Source of the DNA: Simkania negevensis
GTDB lineage: Bacteria > Chlamydiota > Chlamydiia > Chlamydiales > JAFITR01
DNA length: 12,965 bases
Assembly (NCBI GenBank): GCA_017116025.1
Contig: JAFITR010000029.1
Location: 1 to 12,965, forward strand
Direction: 5' to 3'
Positions 5,494 to 12,965 of the stretch are shown here, piece after piece; positions within the stretch are counted from its first letter, which is position 1, and every line of letters begins with the position of its first letter. The notes beneath the pieces were generated by a model. The model had not been told where the DNA came from, did not search any database, and saw only the letters and a list, made by a program, of their open reading frames with translations. A program made the position numbers and the translations under genes.

Positions 5494-8400
5494 TCACGTT
5501 TGCAGAAGTTCGAGGACCTCTTCCCATTTTAACTTCGATAGAGCCTCATCATCGCAGTTTACTACCTTTTTGACGAGCCCTTTTTTCCTCTTTTGTAATT
5601 CGAGAATTTTCTCTTCTATCGTACCTAGCGTGACGAGTTTATACGAGCATACAGGTTTGTTTTGTCCTATACGGTGTATACGGTCTGTCGCTTGGTTTTC
5701 GACGGCGGGGTTCCACCACATGTCGTAGTGGATGACGGTGTCCGCTCCTGTGAGGTTGAGCCCTGTACCGCCTGCTTTGAGCGAGACTAAGAAGATGGGA
5801 ATGGCGGGGTCGTTGTTGAACTTTTTGACGATATCGAGTCTGTTTTTGCTCGATCCGTCGAGGTAGCAGAACTGCATGCCCATCGATTCAAGTTCTTCTC
5901 TCATGATGGCTAACATCTTCGTGTATTGGCTGAAGATGACTGTTTTGTGCCCCCCTTCGACGAGGGAGGTGAGCAGTTCTATGAGGAGGTCGAACTTTGA
6001 GGAGTCTGTGCGTTTGACAGTCTCTTGTGCGAAGATGGCGGGATGGCAGCATATTTGTTTGAGCCGGGTCAGCGTAGCGAGGATATGGATTTGCACCTTC
6101 TCGAATCCTTCTTTCTTGACAAGCTGTTGTAACTCTTCTCGAGCACTTTTGGCGTAGGAGCTATAGAGCTGTTGTTGTTTTGGCGTGAGGTGGCAGTGGT
6201 AGAGGATTTCTGATACGGGAGGCAGGTCGCTGAGTACGTCTTCTTTCATCCTACGTAGAATGAAAGGGGAAACTTTGCTGCGCAAGGCCTTGAGGTCTTT
6301 GCCTTCGGTATAACCAGGGTTACGGATATATTTTTCGACAAACCGTTCGTATGAACTTAGAAGCCCAGGCATGAGAAAGTCGAACAGGCTCCACAGCTCA
6401 TCAAGAGAGTTTTCTATCGGAGTGCCGGTGAGGATAAGGCGGTGGTCGGCAGAAAGCATTTTCACCGACTTTGCATTGCGCGTCATCCTGTTTTTTATGT
6501 GTTGCGCTTCGTCAAGGATGATATAACTGTAAGAGTTGTCTTGGTAAAAATTGATGTCTTTTTGGAGCAGATTGTACGAGGTGATGAAGGCGTCACACTT
6601 CCTTTTTGCTTGTATGTTTCTTTTGCGTTGTTGAGGAGTGCCGTCGATGACAGTCGTCTTTAGTTTAGGAGAAAATTTGTGGAACTCCTCTTGCCAGTTG
6701 TAAAGAAGAGAGGTGGGACAGACGACGAGAGCGGGTTTGTTGTTTTTTGGGTCGAGGGCTTTGTTTTGTGCGATAGCGACGATGGCCTGGAGAGTCTTCC
6801 CTAATCCCATATCGTCGGCGAGAATGCCGCTGAGATGCATCGTTCGTAGACGCTCGAGCCAGTGTACGCCGTCGACCTGGTAATTGCGTAAAGTAGCTTG
6901 GATCTCTTTGGGGATAGGGGTGGGGTCGATGGCGTGTGTGCCAAGGATCTGCTTCTGGAGTCCTTTGATCTTTGGCGACATGGAGAATGTCACAGGGAGT
7001 CCGTCGAAAAGACCTTCCCTGATAGTAGTCAGACTCCATAGTGGCCTGTCAATGGTGCTGTTGGCTATCTTCTTTATTCCCATCTCATCGAAGATTTGTA
7101 CAACAGGAGTGAGCTTCCCTAGGTCGAGGATAAGGATACGCTGTTTGATGCCAGAGCCCTTGCCGCTCTTCTTGATTTTGTTGGTGGCTGTCTTTAGCTC
7201 GATGTAGTTCTTCCTCGCCTGGATACACTCCCAAAGGTAGTCTATCTCTGTCCCTTCTAAGTCGCCATCCACTTTCATTTCGATGGTGTATTTGTTGATG
7301 TGGTTGCTGCCTTTCAGAGCGAGGGAGATCTTTGTGTTGTCGTAGATAAATTGGTTGAGGAGGTTCTCCGGACAGTCGAACGTGACGCGATCCCTGTTGG
7401 CAGGAATCACTTCCGTCATGAACTCGACGACCTTCTTCTCCGTCTTGGCAATAAATGATCCTGTTGTCTGGTTGAAGATAAAGTCGGGGAAAAGGCGGTT
7501 AATGAGCTGGTGCTCTTCTGTTAAGTTGCGTGCGAGGATACCTTCTTCTGTAGTGAACGTGTGGATATGTTCGACCGACAACTCTTGGTTGGTCGCAGGG
7601 ATTTCTATCTCGTTGTATAAGAAGTAGAGCTTGGCTTCGAGCTCGCCGTTGAGATATTCGATCTTGCAGCGGGCACTCATCTCGCCAACAAAGGGGAGAG
7701 TGACGATGTCATTAAGCACCTTCTGATTATTTACTTTGGCAAACCGCTGTAGCTCAGGAAGAGCGTTTTCTATGAAAGTGCCGAAGAGGGAGAGGGGGAT
7801 CGCGATGTTGCGCAGTGTCGACAGATGGCGAAGATGCGCACGGCGGATGTGCGGACCAAAGCGGTAGTAGCTCCTTGCGTGAATGAGCCCCGGCTTTGCA
7901 CATTCGAAAAGAACACCCTCTTCCGGAGAGATAGCACTACCAGGAATCTCTATCTTTGGCTGTAAAAAAATCTTTTTCGTATGCTTTGAAGGCACATCAA
8001 GTATCTCGATTTCAAATTGTAGCTCTGCTGGCGTTGGTGAGTAGAGAAGAGGTGATTCGAGTGTGTCTAGGTAGAAGCAAGGAATCTGTTGCTGACGTTC
8101 CAGTTGTTCTGTATAGCCTGAAGCCATCAACTGGTGGCGTAATAACTCATACCCCTTAGCCAGTAGCGTTCCCATCGCCTCCCACTCCATCTTCGCAAAA
8201 CGCTGGTAACTTTCCGATAGTGAATCAAAAAAACGGGCGTGGTCGATGGTAAGATTGAGAAGCTCGCGGCTTGGTTCATTAAATGAACGATATGAAAAAA
8301 AATACTTCTTGCCAGAAATGAAGATGGGCTCTTGGTTGCGGATGCCGTCAAAAAATATCTTTACACTGGGGACGTATAGAGGTTTAGAACGAAAGGGTAG

Positions 8401-9015
8401 GCGTAGTGCGATTTGGATCTCTGGTAGCCGCTTGTCTATTTTTCTTGTGAACGACTCCTTGTTACAGATGATCGCAAGTTCGGCCTTGTCTTCCGATATC
8501 TCTTCTTTTGGTAAGAAATAGGGTGAGCAGCCGAGGATTCCTGATGCGAGTTTGTACTCTTCTAACGCCTCGCGATCGTGCTTTTTCCGCAGACGTGTTC
8601 GTTCGATGCCCTCAGCGGCTTGGAGTGTTTTGACGATTCCTTCATCGGCAATGGAGGTGTTTGTCGTACTCTCTTCTGCATTCTTTTTCTCACTCTTGGA
8701 AAAGTCGACAAGAATTTTGTTGATGTTCTCCTCTAGGTAGAAAAGGAGAGCGGCGATGTGCTGGCAGTCGTAATGGTAGGGACAGTCGCAGTTTGAATCG
8801 ATCACCTCCGATTCCATTCGGTCGATTTCAATCTCATTCTCGTAGCTGTTCTCAAAATTTCCCTGGACGCGTCCGCTGATCCTTAACGTGTTGGAGGTGA
8901 GCTTTAACGCTTTTGCCGCGATTACCTTGTTCTGGATGAAGTCGTCGCGCCCCTGTTTTAAAATGTTCGATGAAAAATCCTGCTTGATCTTGCGGAAGTT
9001 GAGTATCGATTTCAT
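5494..9015 (-). CDS. SWIM zinc-finger SNF2-family helicase/ATPase (CT708-like)
   Basis: 1173 residues, close to the length of the Chlamydia SWI/SNF protein CT708. Order: N-terminal SWIM zinc finger (C76, C78, C84, H86 in CDCPYHYDCQH); a long lineage-specific middle (about 100-690); then the two-lobe SNF2 ATPase. Motifs seen: YQVDGVHWL (712-720), Walker A DDMGLGKT (734-741), Walker B DEAQ (835-838), motif III LTGTPIENS (862-870), motif V AGGTGLNLTGAD (1081-1092), and motif VI QATDRIHRIGQ (1108-1118). These are double-stranded-DNA translocases that use ATP to move or remodel protein-DNA complexes; in bacteria the target is unknown, and transcription recycling or chromatin-like remodelling are possibilities. 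All ATPase motifs are intact. Start chosen at ATG 9015; a weak AGG lies about 10 nt upstream. It is divergent from tRNA-Gly and tig. Confidence 0.92.
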   Translation of the reverse strand: MKSILNFRKIKQDFSSNILKQGRDDFIQNKVIAAKALKLTSNTLRISGRVQGNFENSYENEIEIDRMESEVIDSNCDCPYHYDCQHIAALLFYLEENINKILVDFSKSEKKNAEESTTNTSIADEGIVKTLQAAEGIERTRLRKKHDREALEEYKLASGILGCSPYFLPKEEISEDKAELAIICNKESFTRKIDKRLPEIQIALRLPFRSKPLYVPSVKIFFDGIRNQEPIFISGKKYFFSYRSFNEPSRELLNLTIDHARFFDSLSESYQRFAKMEWEAMGTLLAKGYELLRHQLMASGYTEQLERQQQIPCFYLDTLESPLLYSPTPAELQFEIEILDVPSKHTKKIFLQPKIEIPGSAISPEEGVLFECAKPGLIHARSYYRFGPHIRRAHLRHLSTLRNIAIPLSLFGTFIENALPELQRFAKVNNQKVLNDIVTLPFVGEMSARCKIEYLNGELEAKLYFLYNEIEIPATNQELSVEHIHTFTTEEGILARNLTEEHQLINRLFPDFIFNQTTGSFIAKTEKKVVEFMTEVIPANRDRVTFDCPENLLNQFIYDNTKISLALKGSNHINKYTIEMKVDGDLEGTEIDYLWECIQARKNYIELKTATNKIKKSGKGSGIKQRILILDLGKLTPVVQIFDEMGIKKIANSTIDRPLWSLTTIREGLFDGLPVTFSMSPKIKGLQKQILGTHAIDPTPIPKEIQATLRNYQVDGVHWLERLRTMHLSGILADDMGLGKTLQAIVAIAQNKALDPKNNKPALVVCPTSLLYNWQEEFHKFSPKLKTTVIDGTPQQRKRNIQAKRKCDAFITSYNLLQKDINFYQDNSYSYIILDEAQHIKNRMTRNAKSVKMLSADHRLILTGTPIENSLDELWSLFDFLMPGLLSSYERFVEKYIRNPGYTEGKDLKALRSKVSPFILRRMKEDVLSDLPPVSEILYHCHLTPKQQQLYSSYAKSAREELQQLVKKEGFEKVQIHILATLTRLKQICCHPAIFAQETVKRTDSSKFDLLIELLTSLVEGGHKTVIFSQYTKMLAIMREELESMGMQFCYLDGSSKNRLDIVKKFNNDPAIPIFLVSLKAGGTGLNLTGADTVIHYDMWWNPAVENQATDRIHRIGQNKPVCSYKLVTLGTIEEKILELQKRKKGLVKKVVNCDDEALSKLKWEEVLELLQT

Positions 9016-9371
9016 GTTCTGCTTACCTAAATTAAAATGTAGAATGTGCTTTTAACTCGTTTCTAACTTGATGTGCAATCAAAAAACGCACCAAACAACG
9101 CAAAAACGCAAGAGGATTAATGGGCAGCAGAGAGAAAGCTCTTGTCTATTAAACTCGGTTGGCACTGAAATTGCTCGGGGTATGCATAGTACCGTTGGGG
9201 GTGCCTTGTGATTCTGTTGAGCAATCGTCCATGTCCTCTTTTGATCGTTGGGCAAGAAAAGCTATGGCTTTCTTTTGTGCCTGTCTGCGACCTTGTGAAC
9301 GAACTTGAACCGATTTTTTTCCCTGGTTCGCGGATTGTGTGCGTCAATTTTACGGAGGGCTCTCTTTTCTC
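9016..9371. other. Intergenic region between SNF2 gene and tRNA-Gly promoter
   Basis: No recognisable gene. It must hold the SNF2 promoter (minus strand), but no good -35/-10 pair is visible. A small inverted repeat TTGAT-N5-ATCAA lies at 9068-9082, and short AAACGCA-type repeats lie at 9083-9112. A GTG-initiated frame of 55 codons (9208-9375, plus) reads like a plausible peptide, but no family is recognised. Confidence 0.5.
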
Positions 9372-9375
9372 TTGA
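9208..9375 (+). CDS. Possible small ORF or gene remnant, unrecognised
   Basis: A 55-residue frame beginning GTG-ATT-CTG-TTG after a G-rich stretch (9197-9203) and ending in TGA at 9373, overlapping the tRNA-Gly promoter. The peptide alternates hydrophobic and polar residues (for example VCDLVNELEPIFFPG) in a way that looks coding, and another frame just upstream (to 9211) is also open, so it could be a decayed longer gene. It matches nothing I know and may be chance. Confidence 0.15.
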   Translation: MILLSNRPCPLLIVGQEKLWLSFVPVCDLVNELEPIFFPGSRIVCVNFTEGSLFS

Positions 9376-9400
9376 GAAAAAAACGTTCGCTGGCTATATT
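9372..9400 (+). promoter_or_regulatory. Promoter of tRNA-Gly (possibly also tig)
   Basis: TTGAGA (9372-9377), a 17-bp spacer, TATATT (9395-9400): near-consensus for the housekeeping sigma factor, 23 bp before the tRNA. With only 38 bp between tRNA and tig and no clear separate promoter, tig may be transcribed from here too. Confidence 0.65.
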
Positions 9401-9423
9401 TTTGCATCTTCATTTGTGTTTAA

Positions 9424-9495
9424 GCGGGTGTAGCTCAGTGGTAGAGCATCACGTTGCCAACGTGAGGGTCGTGAGTTCGAACCTCATCACCCGCT
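9424..9495 (+). tRNA. tRNA-Gly (GCC)
   Basis: Complete 72-nt cloverleaf: acceptor GCGGGTG/CACCCGC, D-arm GCTC/GAGC with loop AGTGGTA, anticodon stem TCACG/CGTGA with loop TTGCCAA (anticodon GCC), variable GGGTC, T-arm GTGAG/CTCAT with TTCGAAC loop, discriminator T. CCA is not encoded. GCC reads GGC and GGU glycine codons. Confidence 0.97.
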
Positions 9496-9533
9496 TCCTT
9501 ATGTCGTCCATAATGATTTAAAGAGAGGTTTTT

Positions 9534-11009
9534 GTGAGCGAGCAAGAAGCCGGAGAAGGAAGGGAACAGGGAGAAGCGGTTATTCAAGAGGAACCCTCAG
9601 TAGAGGGGCTGCTACCACCAGTAGAGGAACAACCAGTAGAGGGGCAAATTGTTCCTGAGCCGGAGGTTCCTTCTGATGTAAAGACGTCGACATTTTCCGA
9701 CTCCCATGCAGAAGTGACTTTACATGAGTCTCCTGGTTGTTCTGTTAAGATGGAAATCCACCTTACCCCCGTCGCTGAAAAGAAAACGTATGACGAGGCG
9801 GTTAAGAAGATAAACAAAGCTGTTTCTCTCCCCGGCTTCCGCAAAGGGCGAGCTCCGAAACAACTTGTTGTGAACCATTTTGAAAAGCACATCAACGACG
9901 AGTGGAAAGAGGGGGTGGTTTCCTTTGCGTTGCATAAAGGGCTTGAGTTGGCTCACTTGTTGCCTTTCCAGCCCAAACAGATCAAGACGTACGGCAAGCG
10001 TGTTTTTAACTTGGAAGAAGGCAGTTCCGTCGCTTTTGAGTTTGAGCGTAGGCCTCATATACCTTCGATCGACTACGACGCTGTCTCGTTGGAAAAGAAG
10101 GAGATCGAGGAGCCTTCGCAAGAAGATGTTGACGCTGCTCTGTTGCGAGCACAAAAATACTGCGCTTCTTGGGAAGATGTTGATCCTCGTCCTGTTGAAG
10201 ACGGTGACTATGCAATTGTTACGTTGAAGAAGTTAGATGAGGAGGACGAAGGTGCGCGCCTGATTTTCGACGAAGAGCAGTTGAAGTTGGACCGTGAAGA
10301 GATAGCCCCCTGGGTGTATGACCTTGTGATCGGTTTACAACCTGGCGAAGAGCGTGAAGGGAAGATGGAACTCTCTGCAGAAGAGCAAGAGGGCTCGGAT
10401 GAAAAGAGCAAAAAAGAGCCTTCTCCCTGTCGAGTAATTGTCCATCGAATTGAAAAACAGCTACTTCCTGAAGTAGATGACGAGTTTGCTAAGAAATTGG
10501 GTGCTGACAGTGTAGAGGCGCTGTTGGATAGGATTCGCCAAGGTCTGCTCAAGGAAAAAGAAGCGAACCGTAAGCGCCAATATGAGGAAGAGATGACAGA
10601 CTGGTTGCTTAGCAATCACGATGTCGACCTCCCTCTATCTCTCCTTGAAGACGAGCAGAGTCATCGGATGAAGACGCGTATCCAAGAGTTTAAGAACAAA
10701 GGTCTTTCCAAAGAAGAGATTGAAGAAAAAAAAGAAGAGATACAAACTCATGCCCATTATGAGGCGAGGAAAGCGTTGAAGCTTTTCTTCTTGTCTGCCA
10801 AGGTGGCACATGATGCAGAGGTTGAAGTGACCAAAGAGGACTTGAATTCTGCTTTTGTACAAAGGTGTGCTACGCTGGGCCTGACTCCTTCGATGTTTGC
10901 TTCGCAGAATACGTTGAAAGATGAGTTAATGAACCATTTGGAGTATGAGACCCGCCTTACTAAGGTGATGGAGTATCTCGTTGAGAGAGCTCTTGCAAAG
11001 GCTTCTTAA
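9534..11009 (+). CDS. tig: Trigger factor, ribosome-associated chaperone, with N-terminal extension
   Basis: 491 residues. Trigger factor binds ribosomal protein L23 at the exit tunnel and shields nascent chains. The ribosome-binding signature GFRKGRAP is at 101-108; the N-terminal domain covers about 57-200, a divergent PPIase/FKBP region about 210-325 (starting VEDGDYAIVTL, without the usual DFTG core, so isomerase activity is doubtful), and the helical C-terminal chaperone domain about 325-485. Compared with E. coli and Chlamydia proteins there is an extra N-terminal segment of about 55 residues rich in Glu and Pro with SVEG/PVEE/PVEG repeats. The start is GTG at 9534, supported by AGAGAGG (9522-9528) 5 nt upstream; no ATG with a ribosome binding site occurs near residue 57. 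It leads the clpP-clpX cluster, as in Chlamydia. Confidence 0.93.
   Translation: MSEQEAGEGREQGEAVIQEEPSVEGLLPPVEEQPVEGQIVPEPEVPSDVKTSTFSDSHAEVTLHESPGCSVKMEIHLTPVAEKKTYDEAVKKINKAVSLPGFRKGRAPKQLVVNHFEKHINDEWKEGVVSFALHKGLELAHLLPFQPKQIKTYGKRVFNLEEGSSVAFEFERRPHIPSIDYDAVSLEKKEIEEPSQEDVDAALLRAQKYCASWEDVDPRPVEDGDYAIVTLKKLDEEDEGARLIFDEEQLKLDREEIAPWVYDLVIGLQPGEEREGKMELSAEEQEGSDEKSKKEPSPCRVIVHRIEKQLLPEVDDEFAKKLGADSVEALLDRIRQGLLKEKEANRKRQYEEEMTDWLLSNHDVDLPLSLLEDEQSHRMKTRIQEFKNKGLSKEEIEEKKEEIQTHAHYEARKALKLFFLSAKVAHDAEVEVTKEDLNSAFVQRCATLGLTPSMFASQNTLKDELMNHLEYETRLTKVMEYLVERALAKAS
9598..9642 (+). repeat. In-frame CAGTAGAGG repeats in the tig 5' end
   Basis: CAGTAGAGG occurs exactly at 9598-9606, 9619-9627 and 9634-9642, spaced 21 and 15 bp, both multiples of three. 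They encode S/P-V-E-G/E units in the trigger factor N-terminal extension and suggest growth by in-frame duplication. Confidence 0.75.
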
Positions 11010-11061
11010 TTACCTGTTTTATTAGTTGAAGACAAATATCTTCTAAGATTAAGTTAAACGC

Positions 11062-11080
11062 TAACATGGCGACATTGTTA
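11062..11080 (+). promoter_or_regulatory. Small hairpin in the clpP leader
   Basis: TAACATG (11062-11068), GNRA-type loop GCGA (11069-11072), then CA-T-TGTTA (11073-11080) with one bulged T. It lies in the 99-bp gap between tig and clpP, 17 nt before the clpP ribosome binding site. No U-tract follows, so it is not an intrinsic terminator; it could affect clpP expression or mRNA processing. Confidence 0.3.
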
Positions 11081-11097
11081 AGCTTGGGATTTGAGTA

Positions 11098-11104
11098 AGG
11101 GAGG
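11098..11104 (+). promoter_or_regulatory. Strong ribosome binding site setting the clpP start
   Basis: AGGGAGG lies 4 nt before ATG 11109. A longer frame begins at TTG 11091, but that codon is upstream of this site and would translate it, so 11109 is preferred. Confidence 0.75.
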
Positions 11105-11108
11105 AATA

Positions 11109-11732
11109 ATGACTTTGGTACCATATGTCATAGAAGACACGGGGCGTGGCGAGCGTTCGATGGATATCTATTCGCGGCTTCTTAAAGACCGCATCGTTTT
11201 AGTTGGTACAGAAATCTCGGACCAGTTGGCCAATATCGTCGTGGCACAGCTGCTCTTTTTGATGACTGAAGATCCAAAAAAAGATATCAATATCTACATC
11301 AACTCTCCCGGAGGATACACTTCGGCGGGTCTTGCTATCTTTGATACCATCCGCTATCTGGGCTGTGATGTCACGACAACGTGTATTGGCCAGGCAGCAT
11401 CCATGGCTGCCCTCCTCCTTGCTGCAGGGACGAAAGGCAAACGCTTCGCCCTGCCCCACAGCAGGATAATGATTCACCAACCGAGTGGAGGTGTAGGAGG
11501 AACATCGGCAGACATCGCTTTGCAGGCACAAGAGATCTTGAAGCTGAAGCAGACGTTGGCGCAGATTATGTCGGATTGCACAGGGCAGTCTGTGGAGAAA
11601 ATCCTTGAGGATTCCGAGCGTGATTTCTATATGGGAGCAGAGGAGGCGATTGAGTATGGGTTGATTGACCAGGTGCTGGTTAATACAAAGCAAAAAGAAG
11701 AAAAAGCGGCGTCAGAAGCGTCTGCAGTTTAG
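11109..11732 (+). CDS. clpP: ATP-dependent Clp protease proteolytic subunit (ClpP2 type)
   Basis: 207 residues, normal for ClpP. Serine peptidase that forms a tetradecameric barrel and degrades substrates fed by ClpX or ClpC. The catalytic triad is visible: Ser98 in GQAASMAA, His123 in SRIMIHQPSGG, Asp172 in ERDFYMG. The N-terminus (MTLVPYVIEDTGRGERSMD) and overall sequence are closely similar to C. trachomatis ClpP2 (CT706), the paralogue paired with ClpX; Chlamydiae also carry ClpP1 elsewhere. The C-terminal tail is Lys/Glu/Ala-rich and variable. clpX starts 19 bp downstream on the same strand, so the two are almost surely cotranscribed and act together. Confidence 0.96.
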   Translation: MTLVPYVIEDTGRGERSMDIYSRLLKDRIVLVGTEISDQLANIVVAQLLFLMTEDPKKDINIYINSPGGYTSAGLAIFDTIRYLGCDVTTTCIGQAASMAALLLAAGTKGKRFALPHSRIMIHQPSGGVGGTSADIALQAQEILKLKQTLAQIMSDCTGQSVEKILEDSERDFYMGAEEAIEYGLIDQVLVNTKQKEEKAASEASAV

Positions 11733-11751
11733 TATTGAATGGTTGTGATGT

Positions 11752-12965
11752 ATGAGTAGAAAATCTTCCCCCCCTAAAGAAGTAGCGAGCTGTTCTTTTT
11801 GCGGCCGTACAGAGGATGTCGTTGAGAAGTTAATCTCCGGCCCTAACGTATACATCTGTGATAAATGTGTGCGCCTTTGCATGGGAATAGTAGAAAAGAA
11901 AAAGGTGAATTTTGAGCTTAAAATACTCAAACCCAAAGAGATAAAGAGCAGGCTGGATGAATATGTCATTGGGCAAGAGTCGGCAAAACGTACGATCTCT
12001 GTCGCCGTCTACAACCACCATAAGCGTGTACGTTCTTTAGCTCGAGAAAATAAAATAGAGTACAGCAAGTCGAACGTTCTTTTGATCGGCCCTACAGGGT
12101 CGGGCAAGACATTGCTGGCTAAAACGTTAGCACGTGTTCTCGATGTCCCTTTTACGATTGTTGATGCGACAACATTGACGGAAGCAGGGTATGTTGGAGA
12201 AGACGTTGAAAATATCATCCTACGTTTGTTGCAATCGGCTGACTACGATGTGGCTCGTGCTGAGCATGGTATTATCTATGTCGATGAAATTGACAAGATA
12301 GGAAGGACAACGTCCAATGTCTCCATCACACGCGACGTCTCTGGAGAAGGTGTTCAGCAGGCGTTGTTGAAAATCGTTGAAGGCACTGTCGCTAATGTTC
12401 CCCCTAAGGGAGGCCGGAAGCATCCCAATCAGGAATACATCAAGGTCAATACGGAAAATATCCTCTTTATTGTCGGTGGAGCGTTTGTCAGTCTTGATAA
12501 AGTCATCAGCAAACGGTTGGGTAAGGGCACCATGGGCTTCGGTGCTGTAAAAAACAGAGAGTTGTTGGATCCGAAAAACAAAAGTGATATTCTTGCACAG
12601 GCGGAGCCAGAAGACCTTGTTAAATATGGAATGATTCCTGAGTTCATTGGGCGGTTTAACAGCATATCGAACTGTAATGAATTGCTAAAAGAAGATCTGA
12701 TAGAGATCCTGACTAAACCGAAAAACGCTGTGATTAAACAGTTTATTCAGCTTTTCGAGGAAGAGGACGTCAAGCTTCTCTTTACTGATGAGGCGATGGA
12801 AGCGATAGCAGAGCAGGCGATAGAAGCGGGTACTGGCGCCCGTGCTTTGCGTATGATCCTCGAAAATCTTCTGCGTGACCTGATGTTTGAAGTTCCTACT
12901 GATGAAACCGTTACAGAAGTCATCATTGAAGAGGAGACCGTCCGTAATGACGCTCCTCCTATCAT
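11752..12965 (+). CDS. clpX: ClpX AAA+ unfoldase, 3' end cut by the window
   Basis: 404 codons read without interruption to the window edge; family proteins are about 420 residues, so only the last ~15-20 are missing. Zinc-binding domain C14, C17, C36, C39; Walker A GPTGSGKT (113-120); pore loop GYVG (146-149); Walker B with Asp178-Glu179; RKH loop (222-224); sensor-2 GARALR (362-367). The ClpP-docking loop reads MGF (261-263) where IGF or LGF is usual. ClpX recognises tagged substrates, unfolds them with ATP and threads them into ClpP. Start ATG 11752 is chosen because ATG 11748 hits a stop after two codons; the ribosome binding site is weak (GGTTGTGATG), which suggests coupling to clpP, whose stop is 19 bp upstream. 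Confidence 0.97.
   Translation, partial: MSRKSSPPKEVASCSFCGRTEDVVEKLISGPNVYICDKCVRLCMGIVEKKKVNFELKILKPKEIKSRLDEYVIGQESAKRTISVAVYNHHKRVRSLARENKIEYSKSNVLLIGPTGSGKTLLAKTLARVLDVPFTIVDATTLTEAGYVGEDVENIILRLLQSADYDVARAEHGIIYVDEIDKIGRTTSNVSITRDVSGEGVQQALLKIVEGTVANVPPKGGRKHPNQEYIKVNTENILFIVGGAFVSLDKVISKRLGKGTMGFGAVKNRELLDPKNKSDILAQAEPEDLVKYGMIPEFIGRFNSISNCNELLKEDLIEILTKPKNAVIKQFIQLFEEEDVKLLFTDEAMEAIAEQAIEAGTGARALRMILENLLRDLMFEVPTDETVTEVIIEEETVRNDAPPI

Noticed and set aside
9117..9413. 98-codon minus-strand frame in the SNF2/tRNA-Gly gap
   Set aside because: The composition is not protein-like (rich in Ser, Arg, Gln, His), it has no recognised motif or clear ribosome binding site, and it covers the strong tRNA-Gly promoter on the other strand.
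11028..11043. GAAGA/TCTTC hairpin after tig as a terminator
   Set aside because: Only a 5-bp AT/GC-mixed stem with no U-tract; too weak to call, and read-through to clpP is plausible.
11091..11108. Upstream TTG start for clpP adding six residues
   Set aside because: The strong ribosome binding site lies downstream of the TTG and directly before ATG 11109, and the Chlamydia ClpP2 N-terminus matches the ATG start.
1..12965. CRISPR arrays, insertion sequences or replication origin
   Set aside because: No spaced direct-repeat array, transposase, terminal inverted repeats or DnaA-box cluster was seen; the 27-bp periodic sites are only three and have no spacer-like unique segments of array type.

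Overview
The window is about 13 kb of a chlamydial chromosome, most likely from an environmental, chlamydia-related lineage rather than Chlamydia itself. From about position 4218 to the right end the gene set and order match, from memory, the C. trachomatis block CT709-CT705: mreB and the large SWIM/SNF2 helicase on the minus strand, then trigger factor, clpP2 and clpX on the plus strand. The MreB and ClpP proteins closely resemble their Chlamydia counterparts. The left third (HipA-like kinase module, tRNA with a CAT anticodon, LOG-family protein) does not belong to that conserved block and looks accessory.

Layout. 1-271: AT-rich leader with three GATAT-N6-ATATC-like sites at an exact 27-bp period. 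272-1808: a two-gene split-HipA module, kinase first, then a protein that joins a HipS-like domain (the HipA N-terminal subdomain) to a HipB-like helix-turn-helix. 1817-1889: a tRNA (CAT) on the minus strand, whose 3' end lies 8 bp from the module. 1982-4153: a 723-residue protein with a C-terminal LOG-type nucleotide-phosphoribohydrolase domain; its last codons run through a CACAGAGT tandem repeat. 4218-5325: mreB, complete apart from a single extra G in a G9 tract near its 3' end. 5494-9015: SNF2 helicase. 9016-9423: intergenic, with a good tRNA promoter. 9424-9495: tRNA-Gly(GCC). 9534-11009: tig. 11109-11732: clpP2. 11752-12965: clpX, running off the window.

How the genes fit together. tig-clpP-clpX is a protein-quality-control cluster: nascent-chain chaperone, protease and AAA+ unfoldase. 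MreB directs septal peptidoglycan synthesis in bacteria of this group, which lack FtsZ. The Hip module is self-contained: the sites upstream are probably bound by the helix-turn-helix protein, giving autoregulation. Its position at a tRNA 3' end suggests arrival by integration, but no att duplicate or integrase is visible in the window.

The most notable points are the toxin-first split Hip system with a fused HipS-HTH partner and periodic operators, the mreB homopolymer frameshift, and the long unassigned N-terminal region of the LOG protein.
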